Source: Hofstenia miamia
Taxonomy: Eukaryota; Xenacoelomorpha; Acoela
NCBI GenBank assembly: GCA_004352715.1
Contig: SCFE01000002.1
Location: 3,195,004-3,259,003, forward strand
Direction of reading: 5' to 3'
Length of the DNA: 64,000 bases
In this document: one piece after another, positions 31,324 to 45,600 of the stretch
Position numbering within the stretch: the stretch's first letter is position 1
Layout of the letters: every line of letters starts with the position of its first letter
The notes under the pieces: generated by a model
Told to the model about the DNA's origin: nothing
The model's input: the letters and a program-made list of their open reading frames with translations, nothing else
The model's database searches: none
Made by a program: the position numbers and the translations under genes

Positions 31324-33357
31324 AACCGAAATAGGATATTTGCAGGAAAAAGGATGTAGGCAAATGGAACAGATGTCTGTTTATTAATGCATATTTAAAT
31401 ATAGTTATAAAAGTCAACATTTTCCATTATAGTACTTAGTGAGTGCCCCCATATGGTATGAAGAACAGTCATTGTGAATAATGCATACAAAATATTGTTC
31501 AACAAATGTAATTGAATTAATTTGTTTTGTCCTCGAATTACTGCAGAATAAAAAGGAATTTAGTATAATTGGGCAAATTTCGATATTTTCTAATATTTTT
31601 ATAATTTTTTTAGCCATTTATATGATTAATTAGCTTGCTTATTTTAAAGAATATTAAAATCAGGAGTACGTTTCGAATTAAAAATATCCGAACTTTTCTC
31701 CGATATTTCTTGATATTATCTCAAATTTTTGAAATACAGAAAATCAACAACCCTTCCCGAACTACCAAATATTGTACTAAATGTGATCTAGTGGATCAAC
31801 CTGAATCAGTTCAAACCTAATTTAAGATGTGGATCGTATTTTTAGGTGGGAATAAATTTATAAACATGAATACTAGCTAAAACGCATTATAAATAATTAG
31901 CAATGTAAAATATGCGATGCCATAATAAAAATATTTGCACACTGCACTTTGTACGTTATATAATGAATTCATTTTGAATATTTTGCAGTTTTCATGAGTA
32001 TTTACGAGATTCGCATTGCAAGATTATAAGTCATTCCAAATGTACTTCATTATTTTTGCTCTAAATATTGTACCAATAAATCACTTTGTATTACAGTTCC
32101 ATTCAAATGAATTGCAATCATATAGACTTAATGAAATAATTGGCATTTAATTGTATGATTATTCAAGACAGAGTTAGAAATGGATTTAATAATAACTCAT
32201 TATTGTTTGTTTTTAATAGACCATTGATAAGTTATATACAAAGTAAATAATATATTTCTTACAACAAGCACATAAATATTATTTCTATTTGAGAAATAGA
32301 CTCAAATACATTGAAAAACTTAATTTTCTTAGCGCTCCGTATTATTTTGTTGCTTAGTGAGAAAGAAGTCTCTTCAAAGCATCAACAAAGAAAATTTTTC
32401 ATTTTGTATTTTACAACATATTGTGGCATTATTTCATACTTCTTAAAAACGAAGCTTTGCTAACATTTTATATTACAGAAATTTTCTTGTCAGTAAAAAA
32501 TTCAAAATTTGTCATAAATCCAGTGCAGTCATTTATAGATTTATGGAATCAAGTTGAAAAGATACATTAGATAATTTTTAATAAATAAATTGAAGAACTA
32601 CATGATTCGTTCTCACAAAAATGGGCACTACTTTCAAATTAAAGGAATACATTTGAGCACATTCTTCAAATTCTGTTCATGTTTCAACATTTGCTGTAAG
32701 ATTAACAATATATTTTCTCAATTATTTACAAATGTTTTGATAAAAATGACCAATAGACATTTATTTTCATCTAGTCATAATTCTCTGTAAACTACTGAAT
32801 TTAATTAAGCCGCAATTATCTAAGTGCAGTGAAGGTTTTGAAATACTTTTGATGGGGACTGTATTAACTGTGCTTAAGGTATTGGTCGAAAATCAAGTTG
32901 AAAAATTTCTTTTATCAATAGGAACTTTTTTAGAACAGTCTCCAAAATTTATATTTCTCTTAGCATTAGGGCTTATTGATGCTAGATTATGTCAAAAAAA
33001 ATTTGGGCAGACTGTACTCATTAATGTTACACTCAACACATAAAATTGTATTTCCGTCAATCGCTGAGGAAATCCATTGCTTATCGAAGTATTGACCAAC
33101 GTACGTTGTTTGATTGACATTGACTTTCGATCGATTTCACTTGGCGTGGCAGTTTAAATATTAGCCTAAGACTTAAAATTATATGCAACATTGCAATTAT
33201 TTGTTTATAAGCTCGAGTTTAATCAAGATGTTTTTTTAGATATATGAGACACCATGTTATACTTTTAATTGCTTATTAAGTGTCTTTTTCATGAATTTCA
33301 GATGTAAGCACGCTCCACTCAGGCGTTATTTTTTTAAAGGCAGTAATGATAGTTAAC
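31324..33357. other. Intergenic stretch upstream of the GT92 gene
   Basis: It should contain the 5' untranslated region and promoter of the GT92 gene, but I see no clear TATA or initiator that I could defend, and no coding region. Confidence 0.4.
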
Positions 33358-33480
33358 TTACCCCTTTTGCCAGCTTCCCCTGAAGAAGTTGAATGTTTAA
33401 TTACAAATTTATCAAAATCTAAAGCACCCAAAAATTTGAGTCCCGATTAGAAACAATTTTTAAATTACATTCTTTTAGAA
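33358..33480 (+). mobile_element. Non-LTR RT 5' fragment
   Basis: The plus strand reads LPASPEEVECLITNLSKSKAPK followed at once by a stop. This is the EV..I..L...KAPG block at the start of Jockey-type RT domains. Nothing further of the RT follows, so it is a short relic. Confidence 0.55.
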
Positions 33481-35184
33481 TTACTAATCGACACTATGGT
33501 TTATAACTAAAGTCAAGTTCGAAATTGGCGACAGGTTTCTTACTTTGGAAATGGACATAACTTCCAAATTTTTTTATTGTAGGCAACAGATGCATCTAAA
33601 TTATTTGAAAATATTGAACAATTAATGAAAAAAATTATGGAAAAATATATTTTGTTATCAAAAATAATAATACTGCAAGAATTTAATATAAAAATTTTTT
33701 GATCATAGAGCTTTACTCTAGGATTTTAGTGCTTCCATTTCTTATAAATCTTCAATTGGCCTATAAAGGTAATTCAATTTTCGCGTTACTAATATTTTGC
33801 TCATTCGTAGATCTCCTTTTTGATTTTTCTCGTTACAAAGAAGTTACTCATTTTGAGATCTGCTTTTTTTAGCAATGTAGTTGTTTGAAATAAGCCATTT
33901 AAAATGTATGTCATGTCATTTAAAAAAAAATAAAGTTTATCCCATTAATTGGGCTGTTAAAAGCACAACTGTTTTAAGATATGCAGCTTAAATGCTTCTA
34001 TGTTTTTTAATTTCATGCACTCAACACCACTGTACAATTATTAGCAATATATTCTATGGTTTTGAATAGCTAGTGAACGCAAAATTGTATAATATTCCAA
34101 ACATGTTCAAAGTATCATTTTACTGATGAAGTAAACTATGAATTTGGTTTGCCTATTAAGTAAAATTAAAAAATCATACTTACTTTACATTTGAGAAATA
34201 CTAAGACAATACTTAGAAGTTTTAATTAAAGTAAAATACCAACTCCAAAAAAGCTATTCCTACATCTTAGATATATTCAAAACTTATGTGTCTGAATTTT
34301 TAAAAGGCTTTTTAGGTTTAGACAAATTGACTATATTAAAGTATTATTTTATAGGGAACTGAAATTCAATCTCCCTTGTTAAACTGTATCGTATATTCAA
34401 TACAATTATATTATAATTTGTATCTTGGCTTTGTTTTGCATTTAGCATTTCACTCAGTCAAACACTAGATGTATTGCAGACCTCATCAATTTAATTTTCC
34501 TGAATTGTTCACCAATTCCTTTGGCGTTTCTATGCGTTGATTGCTCCATTGACTGCACAGTATGTTTCTGAAAATTTGTTTTAATCAAATTTTTTCTGTG
34601 AAATTGCATTCGCTCTCAATCTATACACTTATTCTTAATTGCAATTTACTTCCTAAGTATATTTAATATTTAATGATTAGTCATATGCCAAATAATTATG
34701 CAGTCAAGTGAAAATTTTTTCCGAAAACATTGGCTACATATGCGCGTGGCATTATGAATGCATTATGAATGTCATAAGTGCAAACTTGATTCTTGTAAAA
34801 TCATATTTAAATAAACATATTTTAGGAGTTAGATTTCTAAATTTTCTCATTTTGTTTAGTTATAAATAAAATTTGAATATTTACATTCTGCTAATTGCAT
34901 TCAAGTATTTAGCCATATTTCATGATGACCTATTATAATTGTCAACTCAAACTACGTTTTCTTTGCAATATTTCAAATACTACACAGGTAATAGCCAATA
35001 TTTTGTAAAAATCTTATAAGTAACGAAAAAAATGACACAATTTCTGCAAAAAAGATGTCAACAGGATTTCATAGGAAGAGAAACAATTATATCGGACACT
35101 TTCTGACAGAATTTGAGAGTGTTATATTTCAAGAAAGGCTGGTTAGACCTAGAAGTCTTGTGTTCGGCTTTCTATTGGCTCAAT
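33481..35184. other. Non-coding AT-rich stretch
   Basis: No convincing gene, RNA or repeat family is seen. Confidence 0.5.
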
Positions 35185-35412
35185 TTAAGCACGGGTGCTG
35201 CCTATCTGCGGATGCGGCTTATACACGGGTAAATACGCTAATCCGTATTTATAAGTGTATGGTTTGATGCTACGAAGCGTAGTCACATGTGTGTCATTAA
35301 AAATGATGATCTTATTACTTTTCGATCTTAAATAGTTTAATAGTGATTCCTTGAAACGTACTTTGTCTGAAATATTTACGCGATTATTATAAAATACTTT
35401 CGACAATTCCAA
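35185..35412 (-). CDS. Candidate terminal exon, unknown protein
   Basis: A minus-strand acceptor with a good pyrimidine tract (gttttattttag) is followed directly by 75 open codons and a TAA. Only the phase-0 frame is open. The encoded piece (for example FKESLLNYLRSKSNKIIIFN, then YKYGLAYLPVYKP) is mixed and protein-like and is richer in G and C than its surroundings. I do not recognise the family. It is not in phase with the signal-peptide exon at 40.3 kb, so at least one further exon would be needed to join them. Confidence 0.35.
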   Translation of the reverse strand: MELSKVFYNNRVNISDKVRFKESLLNYLRSKSNKIIIFNDTHVTTLRSIKPYTYKYGLAYLPVYKPHPQIGSTRA

Positions 35413-36640
35413 CTAAAATAAAACTAACTGATGTCATCATATTGTATTAATCTGCTTTAAATATATGTGTTCTTTGTGTTTTGCAGGCAGGTTATATTCA
35501 TAGCTCACCGCTTTCAAGTTATGTACAATCCAAATTCACATTTGTGGAGCGCCATCACTTCTAGATAATTCTTGTTATTCTATATCAATGATTATTCACC
35601 CAATTATATTAATCAATTCCCAATCGGGTGCGCACAATCTAAATCAGCTTTGGCTATCTCACTATTTGAAATAATGCAATGGTAATAGATAGTTGACAGC
35701 TGCATGATTTTTCAAAATAAACATCTATGTGGTAAAATTTGACATAATTTTTACTTCTATAGCAATTAATTATCACAATAAATTCATGAAAAACAACTTT
35801 GCTGACAAACTGCAAAACTATATAGTTGTTTGCACTTTTAAAAGGAGTCGATGAACATTGATGGGCTTCTTTTTCTGAAGTTGTCAATGAAATGAGCAGG
35901 ACGTGCGTATTTCTTTTCCATTTCATTCGAATCGTCTCTTTTTAGATAATGACGTTTAAATTCACCTTAAATATTATTCATGTTAACTTTCATTTAACCA
36001 TTATTTAGGATAAAACATTTGAATTATCTGAATTTTGCTGTATCTAAAGCAAAAATGTATTGAAATTACCTATAAATTAAATGCTATTTCTTTCCATTCT
36101 TAAAAAAGATTCATATTCGCAATACCAATAAGAATTACATATGCATTCATTCATTTCAAATCGAGTCTATTTAGAATTATATTGAATTGCTTAATTGCAA
36201 TTAATTGATCACATTTTGGTGATGTTTGCAGGCTATTTATCGTACTGATTAATTGTTGAGTTAGATCCCAATAAACACGTCATTTGATGATTTAAGCTAA
36301 GAATCTATTTGTAATAGCTATCAAGGATGTTAACAGATTAACATAGCAATGTCCTTGTGGTTAGGAAAAGCATCTCTTTTAATATAATAAAGACATTTTT
36401 TGAGCCTAAGCATGTCAAAAATGCAACAGAAATAAACAAATATGAATCCATTTAGTTTAAAGATCACGATTTTGATGTTTTGAGAATCAAGTAGATCAAT
36501 AATACTTCTGTAACTTTTATAAAAAAAGAGATGATTTAAATTTTCTGTTCACTAGTGAGAAAATTTCAATGATTTTTGTAGATATTCAAGAAATTAAATG
36601 CAAGCCTGGAAACAGGGCAAACGTTTGGGACCCGACTCAA

Positions 36641-38848
36641 TCTGAATGATGTGTAAACTCCACCCGTCTTCCTAAGATTGAGCCGGCTTCTAATTTCAAA
36701 AGTATTTGATGTGCCTAAGACCAATTCAAAAATTAAAACAATCAAAATTAATATAATAAAATATTAGAACATAGCAAATTAGGAAGAAAATGAATATCTT
36801 CAGGTCGGCCAATTATATTTTATGAAACTAGTTTGAACTCCAAGTAAATATCAATCTCTTACCATGACAAACCTTTGATAGAGCAGTTTAAAATATGTAA
36901 AACATTGTTTTATGAAATGCAAACTAGTGCTAAATGCAGTTTAGATTAATCTCAAAGTAATTTGTTTTGAAAACGTCAACATTTCACCAAAATAGTAAGT
37001 AGAGAGAAAATTAAATGCTTTGCAACAAAACATTTACACCATTCATTTGTAAAATTTAGGGTTAAAGCTTATTCATGTAATCAACAATTCCATGTCAACA
37101 TTATTTAAAAAACGCGACGACTCAATTTTAATAAAACAACTTCCACCCGAACTGACCTTGAGTCGCGGGTCATGTTGAAACGGTTCCAACCCTGATTGGA
37201 TGTGGACTTGTAAAACAAGGAACATCACAACCACATCACACTACAATGTTGGAGATTTGATTCTTGGATAAAATACATTGTGGAGATTTTCATAAAGCTT
37301 ATCGACCAATCAATCTCAAGACTTATTCTCTGACTTGTCTCTATACGTATGAAGACAATGCAATGTTAACATAAATATTTAATGTGTGTGCTGTTGGCCC
37401 GGTCTTGGGGTGAGACCCAGTCTGACGCTTGGAGAAGAAATAACAATATGTTAGAACTACTTAAAATTCTATCAATGGTACAGAATTATTCATAGATTTT
37501 CTAACAAATCAATATTGTGCCATCAATTTCTTACTGATCTTTTCAAAATTATTATCATAATGCTAATTTACAGCTCAGTAAGAATGTGAAAGTAGCATAA
37601 TGTATTATATAAACTCTATTCTGGTTACATTCAATGTAACAAAGTTTGTAGTTGAATATTTCAATTAATTCAATAAAAAATCTGCCTTTCTATACAGTGC
37701 ACATTGGATTTTCAAAGCAAATATTTATTTATTTTCACATATTTAAAAATAACCTTAAAGTTTTTTGCTAACTTGATCTCATTGAAGTATGATCTGTCAT
37801 GATATTTATAATAGGAGTTTTATTAATGTGTTAGGGTAAAATTAAGAGAGACATCAAAGCAGGTAAATGTGCAGATTTGGTAGAAAAAATAAGGTATTTA
37901 ATCTCCAAAAAATATCATTGCAGAATGAACGACATTAATATAATCAATTGCGGGGGAAAATATTTAATCAGCAAGTCTTAAGAATTTCAATTTTTTCGTA
38001 AAATTTTTTGGCAAATTATTATTTTTGCTTTAAATATAAATGAAGTTTTGGCATATTTATAGTGCATGTGAATGTGATTTTTAGATAATGAAGAATTGCA
38101 ATTAATGAAAGTGTATATTATGAAAATGAGAAAACAGTATTTGAAAATTTCTAAACTAAAATAACATTACNATGATGCGTAAACCTCACCCGTCTTTCTA
38201 AGTTTGAGCCGGTTTGCTAATTTCAAAAGTATTTGATGTGCTAAGACCAATTCAAAAATTAAAACAATCAAAATTTATTTAATAGAACATAGAGAAGTGA
38301 AAGAAAATTAATATCTTCAGGTCGGCCAATTATCTTTTATGAAACTAGTTTGAACTCCAAGTAAATATCAATCTTTTACCATGACAAAACTTTTGATGGA
38401 GCGGTTTAAAATATGTAAAACATTGTTTTATGAAATGCAAACTAGTGCTAAATGCAGTTTAGATTAATCTCAAAGTAAATTAGTTTTGAAAACGGCAACA
38501 TGTTACCAAAAATAGTAAGTAGTGAGAAAATTAAATGCTTTGCAAACAAACATTTACACCATTCAGTTGTTAAATTTAGGGTTAAAGCTTATTCATGTAA
38601 TCAACAATTCCATGTCAACATTATTTAAAAAACGCGAAATGACTCAATTTTAATAAAACAACTTCCACCCGAACTGAATTTTTTTTGCAAATTATTAATT
38701 TTGCTTTAAATATAAATGAAGTTTTGGCATATTTATAGTGCATATGAATGTATTTTAGGATTTTTAGATAATGAAGAATTGCAATTAATGAAAGTGTATA
38801 TTATGAAAATGAGAAAACAGTATTTTAAAATTTCTAAGCTAAAATAAC
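36641..38848. repeat. Near-duplicate block pair around a single N (38171)
   Basis: Block 36641-37160 matches 38172-38670, and block 37991-38170 matches 38676-38848, with scattered single-base and small indel differences. The left version contains about 820 bp (37161-37985) that the right version lacks. The pattern suggests two haplotypes placed end to end. Confidence 0.85.
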
Positions 38849-39058
38849 ACTACAGTCATAAAAAATCTAAAAATTACTGAAAATATTCATGCAATTTTAC
38901 TTACTATTGGTCAATCCATAAAAATTTTTTTAATTTACAAATCCAAATCTGAAAGGCAGTTTATTTTTTAAAACACACTGTAAATAATATCTGACCTATC
39001 ACCCAATTCCTTTGGCATTTTTGTTGTGAGTTGTAATGTTTTACAATACCAATGAAAT

Positions 39059-40178
39059 GTACAAAATTGTTTAAGTAAAATTAAGCTAAGGAATTACCTT
39101 TTTGGTATATGTATAACCTAGTAGAAACATGACTGTTTTTTGTTCCCACATTTTCTAAAAGCCATCGTTTCTCTCACTGACGTATATAAAGTCAAGTTTA
39201 AATTGAAACGAAAAACAATTGGGAAATTGTGGGTGGGTTGATGAAAATTGTTTTGCTTTAATGCACTATTCTTGTATACTTNTTCATAGTTAAGTCAAAT
39301 TAAGCTAAGAAATTACTTTCTTGGTATATGTATAACCTAATAGAAACATGACTGTTTTTTGTTCTCCCATTTTCTAAAAGTCATCTTTTCTCTCACTGAC
39401 GCATATAAAGTCAAGTTTAAATTGAAACGAAAAACAATTGGGAAATTGTGTGTTGATGAAAATTGTTTTGCTTTAATGCACTATTCTTGTATACTTATGA
39501 AGTTCTTTCAGCTTCACACTTATCTAAAATAATAAAATTCTAAAAACCTTTCAACAGAAGACGATGCACAAATGTATTTGTTATATTTGAGATGGAAATA
39601 ATTTTTGTAAACTAAATATTATGAATCCATCTGAACTCATGTAAATCAAAAGATTCGTGGAAAATGTCATATTTTAGCTCTTATTAGTAATGCTCTAGAA
39701 CAATTGCTGCAAATCACCAAAATATGTTTGCAATTCTTCACATTTATTTCTAGATTGGGATACATTTTGAAATTCTATAAAAACAAATTTAAATTGNAAA
39801 AACAATTGGGAAATTGTGGGTGGGTTGATGAAAATTGTTTTGCTTTAATGCACTATTCTTGTATACTTATGAAGTTCTTTCAGCTTCACAGTTATCTAAG
39901 AGAATAAAATTCTAAAAACCTTTCAACAGAAGACGATGCACAAATGTATTTGCTATATTTGAGATGGAAATAATTTTTGTAAACTAAATATTATGAATCC
40001 ATCTGGATTCATGTAAATCAAAAAATTCTCCCAAATTCGTGGCAATGTCATATTTTAGCTCTTATTAGTAATGCTCTAGAACGATTGCTGCAAATCACCA
40101 AAATATGTTTGCAATTCTTCACATTTATTTCTAGATTGGGCTACATTTTGAAATTCTATAAAAACAAATTTAAATTGG
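39059..40178. repeat. Near-duplicate blocks around single Ns 39282 and 39797
   Basis: Block 39059-39281 matches 39287-39497, and 39436-39796 matches 39798-40178. Each pair differs by a few substitutions or short indels and abuts a single N. Confidence 0.85.
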
Positions 40179-40259
40179 ATTAGATACATTTCTAATGTCG
40201 ATTTGAAGAAAGGTGAGCAACTTATTATTTAAAATTAATAGAAAGCAAAAGAAAGTTAC

Positions 40260-40350
40260 CTCCCGTTATCATGCTGTTGCAAACAGAAAGACATGAGAGA
40301 AGAACGATGCCAAAGATAGTGATAATTGCTAGAATTGCTTGTTTCATTTC
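40260..40350 (-). CDS. Signal-peptide exon of a secreted protein
   Basis: On the minus strand an acceptor (caattgtttag) is followed by GAA and ATG at 40347, then 29 codons up to a donor, GGGAG|GTAACT. The frame encodes MKQAILAIITIFGIVLLSCL and then SVCNSMITG, a textbook secretory signal: a Lys near the start, a long hydrophobic core, then small residues. The exon ends in phase 1. The acceptor before the ATG implies a 5' untranslated exon further right. Downstream coding exons should lie below 40258 on the minus strand, but I could not identify them, so the mature product is unknown. Confidence 0.7.
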
Positions 40351-40814
40351 CTAAACAATTGGAAAGGTGTGTATTATATTACTATATAATATATGCATAT
40401 ATGAAAGATGGAGGTAGATATCGAATGCTCTAAGTTAATCGGTAAATACTATTAACAAAAGTATGATTTTGTAATAGATTTTAAAGGAATTTTATCACGT
40501 CAGAATAATACTGCTTGTTTTACTCAATTTTGCTTTAAAGAAAATTATCCTTTTTTATATAAGTTTACATTTAGGACTATTTGATTATAATTCTTGCATT
40601 AATAAAACATGCACTACAAACACCAGAAGAACTGTTTAAAAGAGGTAGGCCTTACTCATCAAACTACAACCAGTTCACTGATTTTGTTGATGTTATCATA
40701 AGTGCTAGAAGATTTTGCTAGAAAAATTTTGAAAGCAATTGTTACGAATTTTTGCCTGGCTCTTAATCTATTGTTTAAAAATTTGACAAGATTATAATTA
40801 CTGGAATACTATAA

Positions 40815-41286
40815 ATGGCACCTGTCAAAATACAACTAAGCGTATTGTTTAACATTTAAGATGAGGTAAATATGAGAATTCAAATTTTAGCTTAAGGAAT
40901 ACAGTTAACTACACAAAAAGATGTAGGCTAGAAATTTTCATTTGCATTTATTAAATTCGTTGAAAGATGCTACGGCACAACAAAATGCTGCTTGGCACTA
41001 AAGTATTTACGTGTTCCATGTGATTTCTCTTTACAATGCCGAAGTAAAANCACCTGTCAAAATACAACTAAGCGTATTGCTTAACATTTAGCATGAGGTA
41101 AATATGAGAATTCAAAATTTAGCTTAAGGAATACAGTTAACTACACAGAAAGATGTAGGCTAGAAATTTTCATTTGCACTTATTAAATTCGTTGAAAGAT
41201 GCTACGGCATAACACACTGCTGCTTGGCACTAAAGTATTTACTTGTATCATGTGATTTCTCTTTACAATGCCGAAGCAAAAAGCCA
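40815..41286. repeat. Near-duplicate blocks around single N 41050
   Basis: Block 40815-41049 matches 41051-41286 with a few differences. Confidence 0.85.
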
Positions 41287-41504
41287 CTTTTTGTAGAGCG
41301 CATAGTTAATACGAGCAAATTGAATAACAAAACAGGTTGCTTAGCTATCATGTACATCTAGTCAAAATATTTTGATGTGTCATTTACAGTTGTTTGCAAT
41401 AAATGAGCTTTGGCTTAAGTAGTATCTTGGTTTTTGTAATAATTTTTAGTAAATCTGAAAATCATTCTTGCTTAGGTTTCTGTAAGGTTTGACCATTGTT
41501 CTGC

Positions 41505-42650
41505 TGTGAATATTTTAAATATTGGCAGGAATTTGCATTTTTCTTGTGCATTGATTGACGGCTGTGAAACTCGTTGGAATTATTGAAATTAATGCATTTC
41601 TCNATGTGAATATTTTCAATATTGGCAGGAATTTGTATTTTTCTTGTGCATTGATTGAAATTAATGCATTTCTCAAATTTTTAGTGTTTTCATCCATCAA
41701 AGCATCATAAAATTAGACAGTTTTGCTATCAATAAGATATTAATATTATAAATATTGGCATGTGAGGCTTTTTTATTTCATTTTCAGAATTTATTATTAT
41801 TTCAAAGATATTTTACAAGCGAATATATTTCTGCTATAAAATACGCTATTTTAAGGATAAATTAATACATATTTGAATATTAAAAATGAAGAAAAAATCA
41901 AAATAATTTTCTAAAAGATAAATATTTATATATGTATGTGTTGTTCTGTTGTTCATCTAAGAAGGCAAATGAGTTAAATCTAATTTTTAAGGAGTCCTAT
42001 CTCATACAATTGGGAGAAACAAATGTAAGAATATCCTAAAATTTTAAAAGTCATGAAAATATTTTGTATGTATAAATATTATATTTTAAAAACATTGCTC
42101 ATTGCAGCACCAAATTTTTTAAAATCCAGATCTATATATCTGAAGGTTCCTCAATGTTATAATGACCTAATTGCAAGGATAAAGCATTTGATTTGCAAGT
42201 GCGTATAATATAGCTTAAGTGTATGCTTAGACCAAATTCTTGGTTTCTTTCAGCTTGACTGATAAGAGATCAATTGATTTCGATCGGTATATTAAAGAAA
42301 TAATTTTATTAANAAATCTAATTTTTAAGGAGTCCTATCTCATACAATTGGGAGAAACAAATGTAAGAATATCCTAAAATTTTAAAAGTCATGAAAATAT
42401 TTTGTATGTATAAATATTATATTTTAAAAACATTGCTCATTGCAGCACCAAATTTTTTAAAATCCAGATCTATATATCTGAAGGTTCCTCAATGTTATAA
42501 TGACCTAATTGCAAGGATAAAGCATTTGATTTGCAAGTGCGTATAATATAGCTTAAGTGTATGTTCAGACCAATTTCTTGGTTTCTTTCAGCTTGACTGA
42601 TAAGAGATCAATTGATTTCGATCGGTATATTAAAGAAATAATTTTATTAA
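41505..42650. repeat. Near-duplicate blocks around single Ns 41603 and 42313
   Basis: Block 41505-41602 partly matches 41604-41681, and 41976-42312 matches 42314-42650 almost perfectly. These look like unmerged haplotype or contig overlaps, not biological tandem repeats. Confidence 0.85.
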
Positions 42651-45600
42651 CTTGATTTCAAGCAAGCATAAAAATCTTGAATACTCTTCATCTTCTGCAT
42701 TGGGACGAGTGTGTTGAAGGTTTATATACCTATGTTTTTAGTGCAGAATACTTGCAGCTGTCGAATGACATTTTAAATTAACTTATAAATGATGCTAAGC
42801 TGACATTTATTATAAATGCAAACTAAACATTAAGTAGAATTTTATTATCAATTAACATACTTACAGCTTATTTAAAATTCTAGTCAGGCTTTCAGCAAAA
42901 TTGGTGTCACTAAATTGATAGCCAACAAAAATATATGGAACATATATAAGCTTATGTTGTGTAGGCAATAAAAGTCATTATTTTGGAATTTTGGTGTTAA
43001 CAAGGGGAATACATATTTATTTTTATTAATCCTGAAAACGCTGTTACATTTGCTTTAGATACGTTTGAAAAATAAAAATCAATATATGCAAGGAATATAT
43101 TAAGTAATTTCTCTGCTTAGCAACACTAAATGCAAGAGCAAAGTTGCATTGTGTTTTGAGTGCTGATAATTAAAAAAAGAGCAATTGTATTCTAAAATAC
43201 ATTTACATAAATTTTTGACAAATAGTAGAGACTTGAAGTAGCTTCTAGGGTTCTGCAAGACCGGGATTCTCATGGTTCTAGTCACATTTAGTACCATTAG
43301 ATTCGTTTTCAGTTTCATGAAATTTTCTAGTCACATAGTCCCATTGATCCCACAGCATAATTTCTATTCTGACCAAAACTAGCAAAAATGACTAGTAATA
43401 TTTTGAAATCCGTGATACGAGATCCCTCACATTTGGACTCGGCCCTATTGAGTTTTTCGGTCCCATGGGACAAAACAATCCCGCACAATCCCAGTAGCTT
43501 CCAAAAATTTGGCTGGTGTTGGTCTTGCTTGGGTGCAGTATATGCATTGATGCAATGTGTATTGAAGTCTGGAATAATAAAGAAGTAAAATTTGAGGGTC
43601 TACAATTGTGGGAATTACAATATCTAGCTCTATTAATCTCTCCTTTGAGTTTTATCAAAGATATAATCTCAAATGTTCCAAAACTGATTTCAAATTACTA
43701 CTTCTTTATTAGACAAGGATATTTTAATAGAAAAATTAATTGCATATCGAGCGAGCACTAAGGGAAGAAATAAATACAGGTTCCTTACTAGCAAAACCTA
43801 AAGGTTTATATATAAAATGATTTGCATTCTGTTTTTTAAAAAAAGTAAATTCATTTATGATATGTAGTTCAATCTTTCAGCTTTGTATTTGTTATTATTG
43901 AGATATGCATGATTAAATTTAACAATCAGGTTTGAAAGATCATGATATTCAATAATAAAATTCAGCAAATTAAGGATTTACTAGTGACAATAACAAAGTC
44001 AATAGATAGGTCTACCTGAAATCAATATTTAGATGTGACACCTAAGATTATAGGTGACCTTGACCCCATAGATCTTGCCCATAGTCATCACTCAGTCATA
44101 AGCTGAAATATTATCAAATGAAATATTGCCCACTGTATTCATGTGCGAATAAATATCTTTTCAGGCTTAATCATTTTACATAATTCTTGATATTAAATTG
44201 GAGATATAATGAATTTAAAGACTTAATTAACTAATATTGGTCGACTAACGCACGCAATGTATTCAGTATAGTGAATAATTTGCCTTAAATTAAGTTCCTA
44301 AAAATAAGAAAAGGATATGAACTGTTTTATGACTTCCAATTAAAATCAATAAATTCACAGTAAAGACGTATCTTAAATTGTATAGTAAAGGAAGATGTGG
44401 AGGAGTAATTATTGGTTTTCTTCTTGTTCATTATAGTAAACATTGTAGTGGAAATATAATACTTTACGGTACATTAATTTTTAGATTACTCCAAAAACAT
44501 TTCGAAAATGCTAAAAAATAAACTTTGTGTCAAAGTAGATCATAAATTTAACAGGTCATACCTTGATGGAAAGCATAAAATAATATTTTAATCAAACAGA
44601 TGAAATGGAGTTTAACCAGAATTCTAAATTTTTTCTTAGGTTAACTTAAAAGTTTATATGTATCCTTCCCCTATGATTATCATAAGGTAGATTTTACAAC
44701 AATTTTAAATTATTATTAAAATTTCTCAAAGACTAATTGATGTAGCTATTTGAACATCTAAGAGAATTCACAATTTATTACTAGTAATGAAAATTAAGCG
44801 GTTATTAGCTATATTTTTTACGGTCAACTCCATTAAATTTTTCACAAACAACCACTTGGAGAAAAGCAAAACTCCATATTTAAACACTAAATCATCTTAA
44901 TGCTTAACCATCTACTCTGCATAAATTTTGTAAAACACACTAATTGCATGGAGTTTAATTGTGACATACATGAAATATACAAATATGTTAAATAGTGAAA
45001 CAAGGAATACTACAGATCATTTCCAAAATGCTATAATGGCAATTCAAAGAATGAATTGATTAGCAGTCATTAGTGCATGGTTTGTAATTTTGCTTGGTGA
45101 ATTTTAGGTGCTTTGTTTGACTACACTGAATGCTTTTTACATAATCCAATATTGGTGCATTGAATGAATGGCTGGTGAACTTCGACTTGTCTTCAACATA
45201 TTTGTAACACAATAAGACATAATACACATGAAATATAGTATTCAATTTTGATTAACAATTCAAGAAATTAATGATGTGCAGATATATTCTAAATTATTCA
45301 TATTTTTAACAATCGGCAATAATTCTACAGTGTTAACAATTAGTAAGCGCTTAATTAATACCACCGTATTTGCATTGCAAAAGATTGGCAAGATAAATTT
45401 ATTTGGTATATTCAAAACTAAATTTAGGTATAGGAGTAAAAGTAATTTTCAAATTGTCAGATTACTTTATTGCTTTATACGATATAAATGAATTAAAATC
45501 CACTTCAAATACCCATGTAACAATGCTAAATTGGACATATGCTATTTTTCAGGGCCTTAGATTAATGTTTTCAGTATCATAATATATATATATATATATT

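Noticed and set aside
41976-42650. Biological tandem duplication
   Set aside because: The two blocks abut a single N, as do other pairs nearby, so an assembly or haplotype cause is more likely.
45060-45245. Minus-strand 61-codon frame with two Cys near the end
   Set aside because: No acceptor or start context, and no family recognised.
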